Below, one piece after another: positions 52,313 through 61,358 of a stretch of DNA of 64,000 bases. Position numbers and translations under genes: made by a program. Each line of letters opens with the position of its first letter. Position 1 is the first letter of the stretch. Under the pieces are notes generated by a model, which had not been told where the DNA came from, searched no databases, and worked only from the letters and a program-made list of their open reading frames with translations. Origin of the DNA: Myxococcales bacterium (GTDB lineage: Bacteria > Myxococcota_A > Polyangia > Haliangiales > Haliangiaceae); assembly GCA_016720595.1 (NCBI GenBank), contig JADKKI010000005.1, forward strand, positions 124,001 through 188,000. The letters run 5' to 3'.

Positions 52313-53536
52313 ATGGTGGTTCGCGTCACAGCTCTCGCCGCGTGCCTCGCGCTCGGCGCTGCGTGCGCGGAGCCCGTCGAGAGCACGGCGGAGCAGGGGC
52401 TCACCGCGGCGGTGCGTCGCGAGCGCGCGACGCTGATCCGCGACTCGGCCGCCGAGATGGGCATGTACAACGCGGCGCTGCTCGGTGGGATCGCGATCAG
52501 CGAGACCAACCTCGCGCATTGCTTCTCGGAGGCCTCGTTCGGCTGCCCCGGACCTGACTCGCCGTCGTGCAACGGGCCGATCCTCGCGGGGGGCGCGGAT
52601 GGCCCGTGCCCCGACATGCAGGGCGGGCTGGGCATGTTCCAGTTCGATGCGGGGACCTACGCACAGACCGTGGCCACCTATGGCGCGTCGGTGCTGACCG
52701 TCGAGGGGAACACGGCGCAAGCTGTGAACTTCGTCGAGACCCGCCTGGTCCAGGACATCACCGGCGTCGATAGCTGGGCCACCGCGATGGACTACTTGAA
52801 TCAGGTGCCGCTGATCCCCGGCAACCCGAAGACCGAGGAGTGGTCGCACTTCCTCGCGTGCCGGTACAACGGCTGTTGCACGACGAGCGCCCTGTGCACG
52901 TCACGGGCGAACGGCTACCGCGACAACGCCCTCGCGATCTACAACGAGTTCGGCGGCGCGTTCTGGAAGACCTCCGATCGCTGCAGCGCGCTTCCTGCGG
53001 ACGGCGTGATCGATCAGCGGAGCGCGTGCTACCTCGCCGCAGGCGATCCGCGCTACTGGCGCGCCGAGGCCACCGGGTATGCAGATAGCTCCGAATGGAC
53101 GAACACCACCGCGAGCGCGGCGGCGAAGAACTACGGGCAGTGGAAGATCGTCGCGCCTGCACCTGGGCGCTATCGGATCGAGGCCTATGTCAGCGGCGGT
53201 GAGGCCACGGCCGCCGCGTATCGCGTGCTCCATGCGGGCGCCACCGAGACCGTGACGATCGATCAATCGACGGTCGACGGCTGGGTGATGCTGGGCGAGG
53301 TCGATCTCGCGGCAGAGGGCGACGAGCACGTCGAGCTCGGTGACAACACCGGCACCGCGATGCAGCGCCTCGCGTTCGACGCCGTGCGCGTGACCTCCCT
53401 CGATGGTCCAGCTGGAGGAGGTGGCGGCGGTGGCAGCGACGGCGGATGTGCGGCAGGCGGCGGAGGCGGGGGCGGGCTGCTCGTGATCGGCTTGCTCGCG
53501 TTCCGTCGACGGCGCCGTCGAGCGATCTGTTCCTGA
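52313..53536 (+). CDS. Secreted lysozyme-like protein with golvesin-type domain and MYXO-CTERM-like tail
   Basis: 407 residues from the ATG at 52313. Lipobox-like AACAEP. Residues 30-190 resemble a lysozyme-like domain (ISETNLAHCFSE, GGLGMFQFDAGTYAQTV, ATAMDYLNQVPLIPG), with several Cys (CPGPDSPSC, CCTTSALC). Then a golvesin-C/CBM-like region (YWRAEATGYADSSEWT, GRYRIEAYVSGG). The end is GGG repeats, Cys, GGGGGGGLLVIGLLAF and RRRRRR: the MYXO-CTERM sorting form, so anchoring to the outer surface is likely. Confidence 0.72.
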   Translation: MVVRVTALAACLALGAACAEPVESTAEQGLTAAVRRERATLIRDSAAEMGMYNAALLGGIAISETNLAHCFSEASFGCPGPDSPSCNGPILAGGADGPCPDMQGGLGMFQFDAGTYAQTVATYGASVLTVEGNTAQAVNFVETRLVQDITGVDSWATAMDYLNQVPLIPGNPKTEEWSHFLACRYNGCCTTSALCTSRANGYRDNALAIYNEFGGAFWKTSDRCSALPADGVIDQRSACYLAAGDPRYWRAEATGYADSSEWTNTTASAAAKNYGQWKIVAPAPGRYRIEAYVSGGEATAAAYRVLHAGATETVTIDQSTVDGWVMLGEVDLAAEGDEHVELGDNTGTAMQRLAFDAVRVTSLDGPAGGGGGGGSDGGCAAGGGGGGGLLVIGLLAFRRRRRRAICS

Positions 53537-53584
53537 CCACACGGAGCGGCCTGTGACGTCAGACGGATCCGCGATGATCCGCAG

Positions 53585-54091
53585 ATGACGCGCGACCCTC
53601 TCGTGCTCGCACTCGCGGTGCTCGCGGGGGCGCTCGTCGCGCTCGTGGTCGCGCGCTGGATCCGCGGGTGGCGTGGCACGTGGCGCGCGAAGGCCCGCGC
53701 GGCGCGGGCGGGTGCGGGGGAGGATGCCGCGGCGCATCTGCTGCGCGCGGCCGGGTACCAGATCGTCGCGACCCAGGCGCGGACCTGGTGGTCACCGATC
53801 GTCGATGGCGTGCCGCAGGAGCTCGAGCTGCGGGCCGACTATCTCGTCGAGATCGACGGCGAGCTCCTGGTCGCCGAGGTCAAGACCGGGGACGAGGCGC
53901 CTCGCCTGACCACAGCCGCGACGCGCCGGCAGCTCCTCGAATATCTCGTGGCGTTCTCGGTCGGATACGGCGCGGAGGGTGTGCTGCTGGTGTGTCCCGA
54001 GCTCGGCACTATTCATCGCGTCGAGTTTCCGCTGCCTCAGCACCTGACTCGTCGGCCGGGCGCGCGAGCGGAGCACGATCTGCGCACTTGA
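53585..54091 (+). CDS. Membrane-anchored PD-(D/E)XK nuclease-like protein
   Basis: 168 residues. One N-terminal helix (LVLALAVLAGALVALVVARW), then GEDAAAHLLRAAGYQIVATQ, LRADYLVEIDGELLVAEVKTG and QLLEYLVAFSVGYGAEGVLLV. ADY...EVKTG supplies the D and ExK of a restriction-endonuclease-like fold (YraN/Holliday-resolvase-type). A membrane anchor on this fold is unusual. It overlaps the convergent M48 gene by 83 bases. Confidence 0.65.
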   Translation: MTRDPLVLALAVLAGALVALVVARWIRGWRGTWRAKARAARAGAGEDAAAHLLRAAGYQIVATQARTWWSPIVDGVPQELELRADYLVEIDGELLVAEVKTGDEAPRLTTAATRRQLLEYLVAFSVGYGAEGVLLVCPELGTIHRVEFPLPQHLTRRPGARAEHDLRT

Positions 54092-55319
54092 TCGGGTCGC
54101 CAGCGCGGACCATGCGCTGGGGGTCGTCGAGCAGGACACCACGGCATGCATCCTGCGAGGCGATCGTGCCGCTCCGCTGCGCGTGCGCGATCGCGATCCG
54201 CGCCGGCTCGGAGGTCGCGATCTCGGTGGGTGTGGCGACGCGGAAGTTGAGCTCGGGCGAGCGACGACCGCCGAGCTCGAGGATCAGCGCGCCTCGGCGG
54301 CGCTCGAGGATCGCGACGCGCGCACCGACCGCGGGCTGAGGCAGCCCGCTGCGGATCGCACGCTGGAGCTTGCCGAGTGGGCTGTCATCGCGTGCGGTGC
54401 GTCGCGCGACGGTCCCCGCCGTCACGAGCCCGAGGGTGGTGCGATGCGCGTCGCGGTCCTCGAGGGTCCCGACGAGCTCGCGCGCCCACGGCGCCCCGAG
54501 TACGTAGCCGGTCAAGGTGGCGGTGCCGCGTCGGACCACGAGCAGGTCATCGGCGGCGCGCACCAAGTCGTCCGGAGCGAGCTCGAATGCGATCCCGAGC
54601 GCGGCGATCACCCACGCGTCGCCGATCCGGATCCCGGCGCGGGGATCGCGACCCACCACCATCCCGGCGAGGTGTGCGTAGAGCTCGTCTCTCCCCTCGA
54701 AGCCACCGCGGCCGACGGCGAGCGATTCGACGCGCGCGATCCGGAGGTCCTTCGCCGGATGCTCCTCATCCTCGACGGTGAGCACGTTGCGCAACGCGCG
54801 GCCCATCGCCACCGGAGCATAGCCCGCGGTCTCGAGCAGCAGGATCGCGCGCTCGTCGGCGATCGCCTCGGCATCGCGGCGCATGACCAGCCAGTCCTCG
54901 TCGGGGTGAGGTCCGAACAGGGACGCGACGGTGTGCTTGCCTTCGATGTGGGCCATCTCGTGCGCCAGGATCCCGGCCAGCTCTGCCTCGGAGCCCAGCT
55001 TCTCGAGCGTGGGCCGCGCCACGACGATGCGACCTCCGACCGTCGCGTAGGTGCCATCACGGTCCGCCAGCAGGACGCGCGGTGTGCGGGTCAAGGACGA
55101 GCCGCGCGCGAGCCGATCGACCACGGCCTGCACATAGCCGCGCAGTTCGGCATCCTCGTAGGCGCCCAGCTCGGCGGCGGCGAGATCGCGCTCGACCATC
55201 CAGCCGAGGCAGGCATCGATGTCGCGTGCGCGGCACGGTTCGGGGACCGCGGCGCCGAGGTAGTGCGGCCGTGCGCACGCGGCGAGACCGAGCAGCGCAC
55301 ATACGGCCCAGCGGATCAC
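54009..55319 (-). CDS. M48-family metalloprotease lipoprotein
   Basis: 436 residues. Lipobox LAAC. HExxH in LAGILAHEMAHIEGKH (about 119-123) and the third ligand in EAIADERAILLLETAGY (Glu about 152), as in BepA/YfgC and Loi-type periplasmic M48 proteases. A long C-terminal region (about 200-436) has no clear domain. The start overlaps the stop of the POTRA-type gene, so they are co-translated; an outer-membrane assembly role is likely, as for BepA with BamA. Confidence 0.83.
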   Translation of the reverse strand: MIRWAVCALLGLAACARPHYLGAAVPEPCRARDIDACLGWMVERDLAAAELGAYEDAELRGYVQAVVDRLARGSSLTRTPRVLLADRDGTYATVGGRIVVARPTLEKLGSEAELAGILAHEMAHIEGKHTVASLFGPHPDEDWLVMRRDAEAIADERAILLLETAGYAPVAMGRALRNVLTVEDEEHPAKDLRIARVESLAVGRGGFEGRDELYAHLAGMVVGRDPRAGIRIGDAWVIAALGIAFELAPDDLVRAADDLLVVRRGTATLTGYVLGAPWARELVGTLEDRDAHRTTLGLVTAGTVARRTARDDSPLGKLQRAIRSGLPQPAVGARVAILERRRGALILELGGRRSPELNFRVATPTEIATSEPARIAIAHAQRSGTIASQDACRGVLLDDPQRMVRAGDPIKCADRAPLARPADESGAEAAETRRDE

Positions 55320-56138
55320 GGCGCCTCGACGATCGCGTCGACGTCGATCTCGGTGCGATCGGTGGCGATCTGGACCCGCAGCTGGATCCGCCGATCGAGG
55401 ACACGCTGCGCGCGATCGACGCCTGCGCGGACGGTGGTGCGATCGTAGTACGCGCCTTCGCGCAGCCCGAGCGCATCGAGCACCGTGGCGCGTGCGCTGG
55501 CCCCGGCACCGATCGCGCGGATCGTGCCGATCGTGAAGCGCGGCCCCGACCGCACGGGGATCGTGATCTCGACGTGACCGCGACCGTCATACTCGGCGCG
55601 CGGTGGATCGATCTTCGCGGCCACCCAGCCAGCATCGGCATAGCGGCGTGTGAGCTCCTTGAGCGCGCGCTCGAGCCGATAGGCGATGTACGTGCCACCG
55701 ACCGTGTTGACCGTGCCGAGGCCATCCTCGATCACGGCGAGACGGGTGCGCTCGGCGAACTCGTCGTCGGGGTCGGTCTCGAACGCGATCCGAGCGATGG
55801 TGTACTTCGGGCCGAGCACCACCGTGGCGAGGAGCTCGGTGCCGCACCCGAGGGTGCGGGTGACCTCGAGGGTTGCCTCGGCGTGGCCGGCGCTGCGCAA
55901 GCCCTCGGTCGCGAGCTGGACGATCCGCTCGGTTCGCGCGGGCTCGTCGAGCGTGCCTTCGAGGACGGTCAGAGGGGCCGAGGCTCGCACGTGGCGCACC
56001 TTCGACGATCACCTTGCCGATCCGTCCGGGGGCGCACCGCATGGCGGTGGGCAGCTGCCCGCTCCTGCCGGCGTGGCAGGCGGCGAGGGCGACAACGCCC
56101 ACGACTGCGACGACCAGAGATGAGACGGCGGCGCGCAC
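55316..56138 (-). CDS. POTRA-repeat lipoprotein (frameshift near the N-terminus)
   Basis: The clear frame 55316-55999 has POTRA-like units (VVLGPKYTIARIAFETDPDDE to AGWVAAKIDPPRAE, and RSGPRFTIGTIRAIG to YYDRTTVRAGVDRAQRVLDRR). Its natural N-terminus lies in another frame: GTG at 56138, signal SLVVAVVGVVALAAC and the first POTRA strand RIGKVIVEGAPRAS. One base must be skipped near 55990 to join RAS with ASAPLTVLEG. So the gene is frameshifted or the sequence has an error. It resembles BamA/TamA POTRA regions without a barrel, and probably acts with the M48 protease. Confidence 0.7.
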
Positions 56139-56297
56139 GCAAAGGTCAGGAGCAAGCCGCGCTCCAGCGCCAAGTCCGCGAACCCTGGTGCGCTGGCTGG
56201 GGATCGGCGTCACCTGGACTAGACGGGGTGCAACCACGCGTTAGCGGCAAGAAAACTTGCCCGGGGAGCGTAGGGCCCCGAGGCTGCGTGGAAGGCC

Positions 56298-56735
56298 ATG
56301 AGCTATCTCCACTGCCCGACCTGCCAGTGCGCGTACAACGTCGCGAAACAGGCCGCGTGCCCGACCTGCGGGGTGCGGGCCGGCGCCCCCTCCGATCCCA
56401 CCGAGGCCGTCGTCGCGGCCGCCGAGCAGCTCGCGCGGGCGGTGGCCCGGGCGACCCCGATCCAGCTCGCGCAGGCCCAGGCCGAGCTCGCCATGCGGGA
56501 TGCTTCGCGTGCGCTCCCCGCGCCCGCCGCGCTCCCGACCACGGCACCCTCGATCCTCCGCGCGATCCGCGCGGCGCTCACGCCCACGCCGGCCGAGTCA
56601 CCGCACGTCGTCACCGGTCATGCACAGCAGGCGCTCCTGACCACCGTGGTGCTCGCACTCCTGACCCGGATCCCGCGTCCTCGCCCGGCCGTCCGTGCGT
56701 GGGCCGCGGCGCGCTCGCTGCTCGCCGGCAATTGA
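56298..56735 (+). CDS. Small zinc-ribbon protein
   Basis: 145 residues. CPTCQCAYNVAKQAACPTCG forms a four-Cys zinc ribbon (about 6-25). A helical, Ala-rich region follows (TEAVVAAAEQLARAVARAT, QLAQAQAELAMRD), then a hydrophobic segment (ALLTTVVLALLTRI). No named family. Confidence 0.55.
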   Translation: MSYLHCPTCQCAYNVAKQAACPTCGVRAGAPSDPTEAVVAAAEQLARAVARATPIQLAQAQAELAMRDASRALPAPAALPTTAPSILRAIRAALTPTPAESPHVVTGHAQQALLTTVVLALLTRIPRPRPAVRAWAAARSLLAGN

Positions 56736-56737
56736 AA

Positions 56738-56779
56738 GCCCCACGAACGTGGGGCGCGCAGCAACGCGGAACGCGTTGC
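56738..56779. terminator. Two hairpins between convergent genes
   Basis: GCCCCACG/CGTGGGGC (56738-56755) and GCAACGCG/CGCGTTGC (56761-56779) are perfect 8-bp stems with loops of 2-3 bases. They are likely bidirectional terminators; there are no U tracts. Confidence 0.55.
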
Positions 56780-56788
56780 GAAGGTCAA

Positions 56789-57100
56789 TTACCTCGCGTC
56801 GAAGATCTCGAGCGGTGTGCCATCGACCGTCGAGATCTCGGCCTCGATGTACGGGGCCTGAGTGCCTCGCGCTGCGCGCCAGCGCGGGACACACACCGCC
56901 TCCAGCTCCGGATCGACCAGGACCGTCGGTCCGTCCTCCTCGTTGTCAGAGGTCCACGCTCGCCCTTCGCAACGCTCGGTCTCGTGGCGCATGAAGAGAC
57001 ATGCTGCAACGCGCGTTCCTTTCAGGAGCCACGCGAAGCTATCGAGATCATGGGCCGTCGAGAATCTGGCCCGTACCAGCGCCGGGCGGAGGCAGCGCAC
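56789..57100 (-). CDS. Small hypothetical protein
   Basis: 103 residues. DSFAWLLKGTRVAACLF, RCEGRAWTSDNEEDGPTVLVDPELEAVCVPRW and EISTVDGTPLEIFDAR. The C-terminal part looks folded, with beta strands. No family is recognised. It follows the GST gene by 30 bases on the same strand. Confidence 0.45.
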   Translation of the reverse strand: MRCLRPALVRARFSTAHDLDSFAWLLKGTRVAACLFMRHETERCEGRAWTSDNEEDGPTVLVDPELEAVCVPRWRAARGTQAPYIEAEISTVDGTPLEIFDAR

Positions 57101-57130
57101 GAACGGTACAGGCGCCGATCGTCCTACATC

Positions 57131-57745
57131 TCAGCCGTGCGCCATCACCCGCTGATACGCGGGGCGTGCAGCGCAGCGCGCTGCCCAGGCGTTGACGTTC
57201 GCGAATGCGGCGAAGTCGACCTTCGAGTGGCGGAGCCAATCGCAGAACGAGTTGACGTGGGCGTCCGCGAGCGTGAACTCGCCGAGAAGGAACTGCTTGC
57301 CGGCGAGGGCCTGATCGAGGATGCCGAGCAGCTGCGCGATGTCACGGTTGGCGGTCTCGAGCGCGCGCGGGTTCTTGTCCTCCGGCGCCGCCCACTCACC
57401 GTTGTGACCGCGGCGGTAGACCGCCTCGCCAAGCGAGACATTGGTCCAGGTGATCCACTTCATCGCCTCACCTCGCCGCGGGCCGGGCGCCGGATAGAGG
57501 CCCTTGTCCACACCGAAGGTCTCGCCGAGGTACATCGTGATCGCGGCGGACTCCCAGATCGCCACGCCGTCATGGACGATCGTCGGCACCTTGGCGTTCG
57601 GGTTGATCTTCACGAACTCGGGCTTCTTGGCGTCGCCCGCCTTGAGATCGAGCTGCTTGCGATCACACGGGACGCCCAGCTCCTCGATGACGATCTGGGT
57701 CAGGGTGGCGGTCGACATCGGGGCGAAGTAGAAGATGAGGCTCAT
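57131..57745 (-). CDS. Glutathione S-transferase
   Basis: 204 residues with AGGAG before the ATG. Thioredoxin-like N-terminal domain with PMSTATLTQIVIEELGVP, NPNAKVPTIVHDG (cis-Pro) and WESAAITMYLGE (glutathione Ser). Helical C-terminal domain ends FTLADAHVNSFCDWLRH. Typical of beta/theta-like bacterial GSTs. Confidence 0.9.
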   Translation of the reverse strand: MSLIFYFAPMSTATLTQIVIEELGVPCDRKQLDLKAGDAKKPEFVKINPNAKVPTIVHDGVAIWESAAITMYLGETFGVDKGLYPAPGPRRGEAMKWITWTNVSLGEAVYRRGHNGEWAAPEDKNPRALETANRDIAQLLGILDQALAGKQFLLGEFTLADAHVNSFCDWLRHSKVDFAAFANVNAWAARCAARPAYQRVMAHG

Positions 57746-57872
57746 CGGTGGCTCCTGGTGAGATGTGAAGCCTCGGTGCTATCACGAGGGCCGGCGCCTC
57801 CAGTCGTGCTCGCGTCGAAACGCTGACAGTGGTTTGTCAGGTATCGCGGTATCGATCGGCAGGGGCCGCGAG

Positions 57873-59690
57873 CTACCGCTGGACGAGCTGGCGCAGCTGC
57901 CACGCCTGGAGGTGCAGGCGGCGCTTCGCGGTGCGCTCGCGGGTGTGCATCCGGCTCGCCATCCCGGCGGCGGCGGCGATCAGGCCGAGCACGTAGAGCG
58001 CGGCGACCGTGAGCGTGCTGGTCTCGTCGCCGGCGATCGCGACGGCGTTCATCAGGATCCCGCGATGGTCCACGGTGGTGGTGATCGAGAGGAGGTCGAA
58101 CCTCTCGAGGAGCCACGGCCCGAGCACCGCGACCGCGGGGAGGCCGACCATGCCGGCGATCGACGTCAGCTTCGATCGCGTGGGCGTGAACATGATGGCC
58201 ATCGCTGACATCGCGGCCAGGCCAGGCGCGATCAGGAACGGCGTGTACATGCGAGCCACGATCGCGAGGAGGATCGCGTTGGTGACCGCGATGATCCCCT
58301 CCTTGCCGATCGGATTGACCCTGGAGCCCCAGTAGCAGATGCCGAGGTTCAGCAAGATCAGGAGCGAGATCGCGAGCACCCAGGGCGAGCCCTGCGGCGC
58401 GATCCACCACACCATGGGCATGAACGCGAAGAACGCGACGTACGCGTAGATGCCGACCCTGGCGTTGCCCTGCATCGTCTTGACGTCGTCGGCGAGGATC
58501 GCTGCCTCGACCTCGGGTGGTGTGGTCTGCGGTGGCTCGAGCATCAAGCGGCCGACGAGCTCGGCGGCCGCGGTGAGCGTCGGATCGAGGGCAAGGGCCA
58601 TACCTGCCTCTCGCATCGCGAGGCTGCGCTGTGCGTCGCCCGCCACGTCGAAGGCAGCCTGCGCGGTGGTGAGGTGATCCCGGGCGAGCAGCTGACGCGC
58701 GGCGAGATCTCGATCCCCGTCGAGGTAGCGCTGCACGCGATCGCCGAGCTCGCGCGCGGTCTGCAGGCGACGTTCACGGTCGAGGTGCGTGCTGGCGACG
58801 CACAGCTCGTCGAGCTCGGGCGGAATGCCGCGACCCGGGGCGCGCTCGGAGGCCTTGGCGTCCACACCCGAGAGAGCGCTCGCGAGGCCGAGCTTGCCCG
58901 TGGGGTGGAGCATCGTGCGGGTCAGGATCTCGAACAGGATGCAGCCGAGGGCGTAGATGTCAGCGCGCGCATCGAGATCGACATCGCCACGCACCTGCTC
59001 GGGAGCCATGTAACCAGGGGTGCCGACCTGCATGCCGGGCAGGGTTGCGAGGGCCTCGTTGTCCTCACTCGAGCCGCTCGCGACATCCGCGAACTCGTCG
59101 GCCTCGCCGATCACCTTCGCGACTCCCCAGTCGAGCACGTAGACCTCGCCGAAATCGCCGAGCACGATGTTGTCGGGCTTGAGATCGCGGTGGACGATCC
59201 CGCGGACGTGGGCAAACTCGACGGCGAGGCAGACCTCGGCGAACGCGCGGAGCAGGCGCTGCTGGGTGACCTCCGGCCGATCGCTGCCGAGGAGCTTGGA
59301 CAGCGTGGTCCCGGTCAGCTTCTTCATCGTGAAGAATGGCTGGCCGCTCGGGTCACGCCCGAGATCGTAGAGCGGCACGATCGCGGGATGCTCGAGTCGG
59401 CCCTGGATCGAGGCCTCGCGCATGAACCGATCGATCACGCGCTCGCTCGGATCGGCCTTGCGGATCCGCTTCAGCGCGACCTCACGGCCGATGTTCGCAT
59501 CGCGGACCGCCATCACCTCGCCCATGCCGCCCTTGCCGAGGCGGTTGATGACCTTGTAGCGCTCGGTCGAGACCCGGCGCACGGATTCACGCGCACTCGG
59601 GCCTTCGCCTTCCGCGGCGGTCGGGCGGCCGTCGATGGTCGCCTGCTCGGTTCCGTCGGGGCCGTCGTCCATCTCCTCACGATACGCCAT
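57873..59690 (-). CDS. Eukaryotic-type Ser/Thr protein kinase with C-terminal membrane domain
   Basis: 605 residues. Kinase domain at 45-330: GKGGMGEVMAVRD (P-loop), VALKRIRK (Lys), YDLG, VRGIVHRDLKPDNIVLGDFG (HRDLKPxN), LDWGVAKV (DWG in place of DFG), GTPGYMAPEQVRG and RADIYALGCILFEI. A helical linker (about 330-400) leads to six or seven membrane helices (about 405-580) and a basic tail. Family kinases phosphorylate Ser/Thr in two-component-like networks; the membrane part may sense a signal. The DWG change is common in myxobacterial kinases. Confidence 0.9.
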   Translation of the reverse strand: MAYREEMDDGPDGTEQATIDGRPTAAEGEGPSARESVRRVSTERYKVINRLGKGGMGEVMAVRDANIGREVALKRIRKADPSERVIDRFMREASIQGRLEHPAIVPLYDLGRDPSGQPFFTMKKLTGTTLSKLLGSDRPEVTQQRLLRAFAEVCLAVEFAHVRGIVHRDLKPDNIVLGDFGEVYVLDWGVAKVIGEADEFADVASGSSEDNEALATLPGMQVGTPGYMAPEQVRGDVDLDARADIYALGCILFEILTRTMLHPTGKLGLASALSGVDAKASERAPGRGIPPELDELCVASTHLDRERRLQTARELGDRVQRYLDGDRDLAARQLLARDHLTTAQAAFDVAGDAQRSLAMREAGMALALDPTLTAAAELVGRLMLEPPQTTPPEVEAAILADDVKTMQGNARVGIYAYVAFFAFMPMVWWIAPQGSPWVLAISLLILLNLGICYWGSRVNPIGKEGIIAVTNAILLAIVARMYTPFLIAPGLAAMSAMAIMFTPTRSKLTSIAGMVGLPAVAVLGPWLLERFDLLSITTTVDHRGILMNAVAIAGDETSTLTVAALYVLGLIAAAAGMASRMHTRERTAKRRLHLQAWQLRQLVQR

Positions 59691-59766
59691 CACGGCGGGG
59701 GTGCGCGGAGGAGACCCATGCCGCCGCGGGCGCCCGGCGCGGGGCCGGGCAGCGGAGGCGGACGAG

Positions 59767-60360
59767 CTACGCGAGGTTCTTGTTCGCGAACTCCCAGTTC
59801 ACGAGCGTCCAGAACGCGTCGACGAACTTAGCGCGCGCGTTGCGGTGATCGATGTAGTACGCGTGCTCCCAGACATCGAGCGTGAGCACGCACGTCTTGC
59901 CGGGCTGACCGAACGGAGTCTCCGCGTTCGAGGTGGTCTCGATGGAGAGCGAGCCATCCGCGTTCTTGACGAGCCATGCCCAGCCGGAGCCGAACTGGCC
60001 GAGGGCCGCCTCGGCGAACTTCGTCTTGAAGGCATCGAAGCTGCCGAACGCCTTGTCGATGGCGGCGGCGACGGCGCCCGTCGGGGCTCCGCCGGCCTTC
60101 GGTGCGAGGCAGTGCCAGAAGAACGTGTGGTTCCAGATCTGCGCCGAGTTGTTGAAGATCTTCTTGTCGCCATCGGCGCGCGACTGCTTGATCACGTCGT
60201 CGAGAGAGAGCGCCTCGTACTTGGTTCCGGGCGCGAACTTGTTCAGGTTGTCGACATACGTCTTGTGATGCTTGCCGTGGTGAAACTCGATCGTCTCCTT
60301 CGACATCGTGGGGGAGAGCGCATCGGGTGCCCAGGGGAGCTCGGGAAGGGAAAAGGCCAT
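59767..60360 (-). CDS. sodB: Fe/Mn superoxide dismutase
   Basis: 197 residues. MAFSLPELPWAPDALSP start, metal ligands His27 (EFHHGKHHKTY), His in NHTFFWHC (about 75), Asp and His in LDVWEHAYYIDHRN (about 160-164). FGSGWAWLV and QIWNH are as in Fe-type SodB. Cytosolic. Divergent from the MBL-fold gene. Confidence 0.95.
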   Translation of the reverse strand: MAFSLPELPWAPDALSPTMSKETIEFHHGKHHKTYVDNLNKFAPGTKYEALSLDDVIKQSRADGDKKIFNNSAQIWNHTFFWHCLAPKAGGAPTGAVAAAIDKAFGSFDAFKTKFAEAALGQFGSGWAWLVKNADGSLSIETTSNAETPFGQPGKTCVLTLDVWEHAYYIDHRNARAKFVDAFWTLVNWEFANKNLA

Positions 60361-60419
60361 GCGGCTTTGTAGCGCCGCTGGGTGGCGTGGGGGAGCCGGG
60401 AGCGGAGTAAAGTGACGCC

Positions 60420-61358
60420 GTGCTTGGCCCTCTCGGTCACATCGGCTCGGGTCTCGCGTACCTGGCAACTGCGCGCCGCCAACATACGAGCGATCAGCTA
60501 ACAGCTCGGCAGCTCGCCTGGGACCCGGCGCGGTCGCCGCTGCCGCCGGGGTTGACCCTGACCTGGTTCGGGACCGCAGGGTTTCGGCTGTCGTATCAGG
60601 GCACGGTGATCTGGATCGACCCGTACGTCACACGGCTCACGCTCGGCGAGCTGGTGCGGCGCAAGGTCGTGCCGCCCTCGGCGACCGCCGTGGAGCGCTG
60701 GATCGATGCGGCCGATGCGGTGCTCGTGGGGCACACGCACTTCGATCACGCGCTCGACGTGCCTGCGATCGCGCGGCAGTTCGGTTGCCGGGTCTACGGA
60801 TCGACGTCGCTCCACCACCTCATGGGGTTGCACGGGCTGGCGGAGCAAGCCGTCGTCGTCACGCCGCACGCCGATCATCACGTGGGGCCGTTCCGGTTCC
60901 ACTTCGTCCCGAGCCTGCACTCGAAGCTGCAGCTCGGGATGGGCATCCCGTACTCGGGAGAGCTGACGTGTGACCACGTCGATCACCTGACCCCGCAGGC
61001 CTACAAGTGCGGGCAGGTCTGGGGGCTGTTCATCGAGGTGGCGGGCATCCGGATCTATCACCAGGGCTCGTGCGACCTGCTCGAGGACGAGATCACCGAC
61101 AAGAACATCGACGTGCTGCTCGCGGGCATCTCGGGGCGCCGGTTCACCAAGGGCTACTTCCAGCGCATCATCGGCGCCGTCCGGCCCAAGCTGATCGTTC
61201 CCACCCACTACGACGACTTCTTCGTTCCGCTCGGTCAGCCCAGCAAGTTCTCGTTCAACGTGAACCTGACCGGGTTCGCCGACGAGGTCCGGGCGGCCAC
61301 CACCGAGGTGCCGATCCAGACGCTGACGGTGGGAGTGCCCGTGGGAGCTGCTTCATGA
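60420..61358 (+). CDS. Metallo-beta-lactamase-fold hydrolase (UlaG/NAPE-PLD-like)
   Basis: 312 residues from a GTG. GFRLSYQGTVIWIDPYV, metal motif VLVGHTHFDHALD (HxHxDH) and later His/Asp (PHADHHVGPFRF, IYHQGSCD, VPTHYDDFF). Fits the L-ascorbate-6-P lactonase/NAPE-PLD-type subgroup; substrate unknown. The stop overlaps the EVE gene (ATGA). Confidence 0.83.
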   Translation: MLGPLGHIGSGLAYLATARRQHTSDQLTARQLAWDPARSPLPPGLTLTWFGTAGFRLSYQGTVIWIDPYVTRLTLGELVRRKVVPPSATAVERWIDAADAVLVGHTHFDHALDVPAIARQFGCRVYGSTSLHHLMGLHGLAEQAVVVTPHADHHVGPFRFHFVPSLHSKLQLGMGIPYSGELTCDHVDHLTPQAYKCGQVWGLFIEVAGIRIYHQGSCDLLEDEITDKNIDVLLAGISGRRFTKGYFQRIIGAVRPKLIVPTHYDDFFVPLGQPSKFSFNVNLTGFADEVRAATTEVPIQTLTVGVPVGAAS

